Positions 61,442-64,000 of a DNA stretch of 64,000 nucleotides are shown one piece after another. The stretch is from Thermotalea metallivorans (lineage in GTDB: Bacteria; Bacillota; Clostridia; Peptostreptococcales; Thermotaleaceae), in the NCBI RefSeq assembly GCF_001562415.1, contig NZ_LOEE01000021.1, forward strand, positions 48,351-112,350, given 5' to 3'. Position 1 is the first letter of the stretch. The number at the start of each line of letters is the position of its first letter. Both the position numbers and the translations under genes were made by a program. A model generated the notes under the pieces. It had not been told where the DNA came from and ran no database searches. It saw nothing but the letters and a program-made list of their open reading frames with translations.

Positions 61442-62100
61442 TTAAATTAAAAAATGTCATAAAAATATATAAAAATATACCAGTGCTAAATGTGAAGGAA
61501 TTGACAATAGAGGATAAAACAATAAATTGTTTCATAGGAAGCAATGGAGCGGGGAAGTCTACCCTTATATTTATTATATGTGGTTTTGTTTATCAAACAA
61601 AAGGGGAAATTTTAATTGATGGATTTTCCAATAAAAGCAGCTATATGCGAAAAAACAGCCATATTGTATTAGAAAGTGGAAAAGGTTTTTATGAATACTT
61701 AACAGCCAAAGAAAACATACAGTATATGTTGGGAATTAATAAAATAAAGTATAAAACTAAAGAAGAAGAATTACAGCGTTATATTGATGATTTTGAGTTT
61801 CGTGAACACATAGATAAAAAAGTCAGTGAGCTATCACAGGGGAACAGGCAGAAGCTTTCGTTGATACTTGCTATACTATTAAGGCCTAAGTATCTTGCCA
61901 TGGACGAGCCAACCAATGGTTTGGATGAGAATGCAAAAAGAGTGTTATTTAAAAAGCTTTGTGAATTGAGAGAAAATGGTAGCACCATATTAATAACTAC
62001 CCATGATTCTGATTTAATAAAGCATGATTTTTTTCAAATATATGAAATGAATAAAGGTGAAATTATTAGTTTAAAGAAAGGAAATGAATATGCTACATAA
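61438..62100 (+). CDS. ABC transporter ATP-binding protein
   Basis: 220 residues with Walker A GSNGAGKST, signature LSQGNRQKLSL, Walker B LAMDEPTNGLD and the switch His in TTHDSD. The compact form resembles LanF/BcrA-type ATPases that work with separate permeases in peptide export or self-immunity. Coupled to both neighbours by overlaps. Confidence 0.9.
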   Translation: MIKLKNVIKIYKNIPVLNVKELTIEDKTINCFIGSNGAGKSTLIFIICGFVYQTKGEILIDGFSNKSSYMRKNSHIVLESGKGFYEYLTAKENIQYMLGINKIKYKTKEEELQRYIDDFEFREHIDKKVSELSQGNRQKLSLILAILLRPKYLAMDEPTNGLDENAKRVLFKKLCELRENGSTILITTHDSDLIKHDFFQIYEMNKGEIISLKKGNEYAT

Positions 62101-62827
62101 TTATTATATAGAATTACGAAGGAGTATATTAGAATTTAAAAACTTTAAAATTAATATTATATTTGCTAATTTAGGATATGTTATACTGTTTATGGGACTA
62201 ATTGACTTCTTTGATAATGAAAGAAAAAGTCTGTTTTTTCTGCTTTTCACATGGTATTGGTCTTTGCATGGTTTAGATAGTACCGCTTTTATATTGGAAG
62301 ATGAGATTGAATATAGGACTTTGTTCAACATTCTTTCAAGTAAAGTAAGTATTTTTTCAATTATTGCTATGAGAAATCTTATTCAGATATTTATGGACTT
62401 TATTAAAGGTTGCATTATCTTTATTATAATAGCAATAGTATTGAATATGTCACTGAATGTTTCTTTAAGTCAATTTTTTTTAATATTTATTTTTATCAGT
62501 ACTACAACTATCATTATGTATCTGATTGGAGGAATAATCGGAAGCTTTGCTTTAGTGTATAAAAGGATAAGTTCACTTTCTGGAGTTTTGTATTATGTAA
62601 TATTATTTTTCTCGGGTATTTTTTATGAAGTAAAAGTATTTTCAGTTTTATTTCCTTTTACAGTATTGAATAACATAATTATATCCATATTAAACAACAA
62701 CAAAATTCCAATGGCTTTAGTTGTAATAATATGTTTGCAATCAATTGGTTACTTAAGTTTAATGTTCCTATCGTTTAAAATAAATTGTAGAAGATTATAT
62801 CGGGAGGGCAAAATTCTTCATGTGTGA
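62090..62827 (+). CDS. ABC transporter permease, first
   Basis: About 245 residues, six predicted helices, LanE/EpiE-like in size, with AAAGGA at 62077-62082 before ATG 62090 (ATG 62084 is also possible). The sequence is hydrophobic and very AT-rich. No peptidase domain is fused, so leader removal must happen by another protein. It overlaps the second permease by 8 bases. Confidence 0.8.
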   Translation: MLHNYYIELRRSILEFKNFKINIIFANLGYVILFMGLIDFFDNERKSLFFLLFTWYWSLHGLDSTAFILEDEIEYRTLFNILSSKVSIFSIIAMRNLIQIFMDFIKGCIIFIIIAIVLNMSLNVSLSQFFLIFIFISTTTIIMYLIGGIIGSFALVYKRISSLSGVLYYVILFFSGIFYEVKVFSVLFPFTVLNNIIISILNNNKIPMALVVIICLQSIGYLSLMFLSFKINCRRLYREGKILHV

Positions 62828-63551
62828 TAGTTTTTTTTCTTTAGTTAAAATAGATTTAGTGAAAAAAATACAACAGAACAAAAATTATTTCATAGATTAT
62901 TTTCTAAGTGAAGCAACAGATATTTTTTTTCTTTTGGGAATAATTTTTGTGGAATATAATACTAATCATAATAATGATCGAATTGTCTCAGATAAGTATT
63001 TTATTTTTAGAATATTCATGTGGTTCATTTTAACTGGAGTTATTGGAAAGATTATTTCAGAAGTAGAGCGTGAAATTCGTATGGATTATTTAAAAAATAT
63101 TTTGCATCACAAATATTCGTTTGCTGATATTTTTCTTTCAAGAGTAATTTCAACCTGCATAGAAATTATATTTGTTGTACTGATTCCTGTATTATTAGTA
63201 TTGTTTGCTGCAGGTATGCATTTTACATTGTTTTCATTTCAAACATTATTATATTTTATTCTAATTTTAGTTATAACGGTTTTCTTGTCCTATTTATTTC
63301 TGTTAGTCGTTCTTCATGTTAAGAGAATAATGGCTGCTCATGGGCTATTTTCAAACTATCTATTATTTTTTAGTGGATTAGTTTTTTTAGACAGTAAAAA
63401 TAAGATTGGATTATTTAGACGTTTAAACTTTTTTTTATTTAACAATATTAATTTGTTGTATTTAAGCATTTTTTATATATTTATTATCATTCTTATTTTC
63501 GGAATTGTTTTTCTGCAAAAAAGGATTTCACTAAAGATTCACATGCTATGA
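62820..63551 (+). CDS. ABC transporter permease, second
   Basis: 243 residues with about six helices and LanG-like layout (ATPase plus two unlike permeases). The N-terminus (CDSFFSLVKIDLVKKIQQNK) is cytoplasmic. It is the last gene of the cluster; no terminator with T run is evident after it. Confidence 0.78.
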   Translation: MCDSFFSLVKIDLVKKIQQNKNYFIDYFLSEATDIFFLLGIIFVEYNTNHNNDRIVSDKYFIFRIFMWFILTGVIGKIISEVEREIRMDYLKNILHHKYSFADIFLSRVISTCIEIIFVVLIPVLLVLFAAGMHFTLFSFQTLLYFILILVITVFLSYLFLLVVLHVKRIMAAHGLFSNYLLFFSGLVFLDSKNKIGLFRRLNFFLFNNINLLYLSIFYIFIIILIFGIVFLQKRISLKIHML

Positions 63552-63619
63552 AAGTAAGCGTCTGGATCTATGTCAATAGTTTGGACACAAATTTAAGTTT
63601 TTTATTTCAACTACCGCCA

Positions 63620-63740
63620 CCCTTGACAAACTATTCATAAATGCACCCTGACTTTTACCCGAAGGCGATAAACTCAAAGCAAGCTATATACAGCCTTCGG
63701 AACAAGCTATTTTAGCATTTATTCATTAGTTTATCAAGGG
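63620..63740. repeat. Inverted-repeat block downstream of the peptide cluster
   Basis: CCCTTGACAAACTATTCATA and its continuation AATGC (63620-63644) is mirrored by GCATTTATTCATTAGTTTAT and CAAGGG (63715-63740). An inner pair, CCGAAGGC (63659-63666) and GCCTTCGG (63693-63700), makes a nested hairpin. It looks like the debris of a small mobile element. The rest of 63552-64000 holds no intact gene. Confidence 0.6.
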
Positions 63741-63791
63741 CAAGCCCTACGGGTTGGCTAGTATTCCCTCAGGCTTAAAATCTAAAGCAAG

Positions 63792-63872
63792 CTATGCTGC
63801 TCTACACATATTCTCATATTGCTCTGGGGTCATATAATCAATTGATGAATGGATTCGTTTTCTATTATAAAA
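63792..63872 (-). pseudogene. C-terminal fragment of an IS3-family transposase
   Basis: The minus strand reads FYNRKRIHSSIDYMTPEQYE and then NMCRAA plus stop, the usual C-terminal end of IS3/IS150-type OrfB integrases. Only about 26 residues remain; the sequence upstream does not continue the transposase. The adjoining minus-strand frame (YINEHYIHVASFEKCEILRK) is another fragment that ends at a stop. The transposase is therefore dead and truncated. Confidence 0.75.
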
Positions 63873-64000
63873 CCCTCCCTCTATAATCTAACGAATTCTC
63901 TTAATTGCTTGCTTTTTCTTAGAATTTCACATTTCTCAAAACTTGCCACATGGATATAATGCTCATTTATGTATAAAACTGGATGGGCAAGGGTGACCTG

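Overview
The window is chromosomal DNA of a spore-forming, anaerobic, low-GC Firmicute of the class Clostridia. Evidence for this is the spoIVB-spo0A pair, spoIIM, gerW, spoVK and an alpha/beta-type SASP, a ferredoxin-type KorDABC 2-oxoacid oxidoreductase, the ispH-rpsA fusion usual in Clostridia, and many TTG/GTG starts behind strong Shine-Dalgarno sites. The gene order (recN-spoIVB-spo0A; dacF-scpA-scpB; mutS-mutL-miaA-hfq-spoVK-ynbB-lexA) resembles Alkaliphilus-like clostridia, but I cannot fix the genus.

Layout. 0-9.8 kb: recN tail, sporulation genes (spoIVB, spo0A, spoIIM), a SteA/SteB plus polyprenyl-glycosyltransferase group and a Nudix hydrolase. 10-15 kb: xerD, two adjacent purine nucleoside phosphorylases, pyrimidine nucleoside phosphorylase, dacF. 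15-22 kb: scpAB, a minus-strand polyamine group (XRE-cupin regulator, speE, speB), the DUF2953-gerW pair, a MazG-like protein and a second D,D-carboxypeptidase. 22-30 kb: an uncharacterised iron-sulfur/FAD redox pair, rluB, ytqB, a carboxyltransferase and surE. 30-43 kb: korDABC and an RpiR regulator, a BaiN-like flavoprotein, cmk, ispH-rpsA, an orphan cheR, a MerR regulator, a Cys-rich miniprotein, an aminotransferase. 43-57 kb: SASP, miaB, mutS, mutL, miaA, hfq, the spoVK locus, ynbB, then a lexA-yneA SOS pair and an integrase.

57.6-63.6 kb is different: markedly AT-rich and lying beyond the integrase. It holds an apparently complete small RiPP (modified peptide) cluster: a 25-residue precursor gene ending in His-Gly-His and lacking Cys, an intercistronic hairpin, two different radical SAM proteins (one with a full SPASM domain, one keeping only the four Cys expected for auxiliary cluster II), a decayed insert, a PqqD-like recognition protein, and an ABC ATPase with two permeases. 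This is the best candidate for an undescribed system here. IS3-type transposase debris lies just downstream.

A second theme is dispersed palindromic repeats in 3' intergenic regions. At least six related copies occur, and two are flanked by a 22-24 bp direct repeat that is itself the host gene's terminator hairpin, suggesting a small mobile element that enters transcription terminators. Regulatory sequences readable by eye include a sigma-H promoter overlapping a Spo0A box before spo0A, sigma-F/G promoters before dacF, the DUF2953-gerW pair and the SASP gene, three LexA boxes between lexA and yneA, and paired operators before the XRE-cupin regulator.
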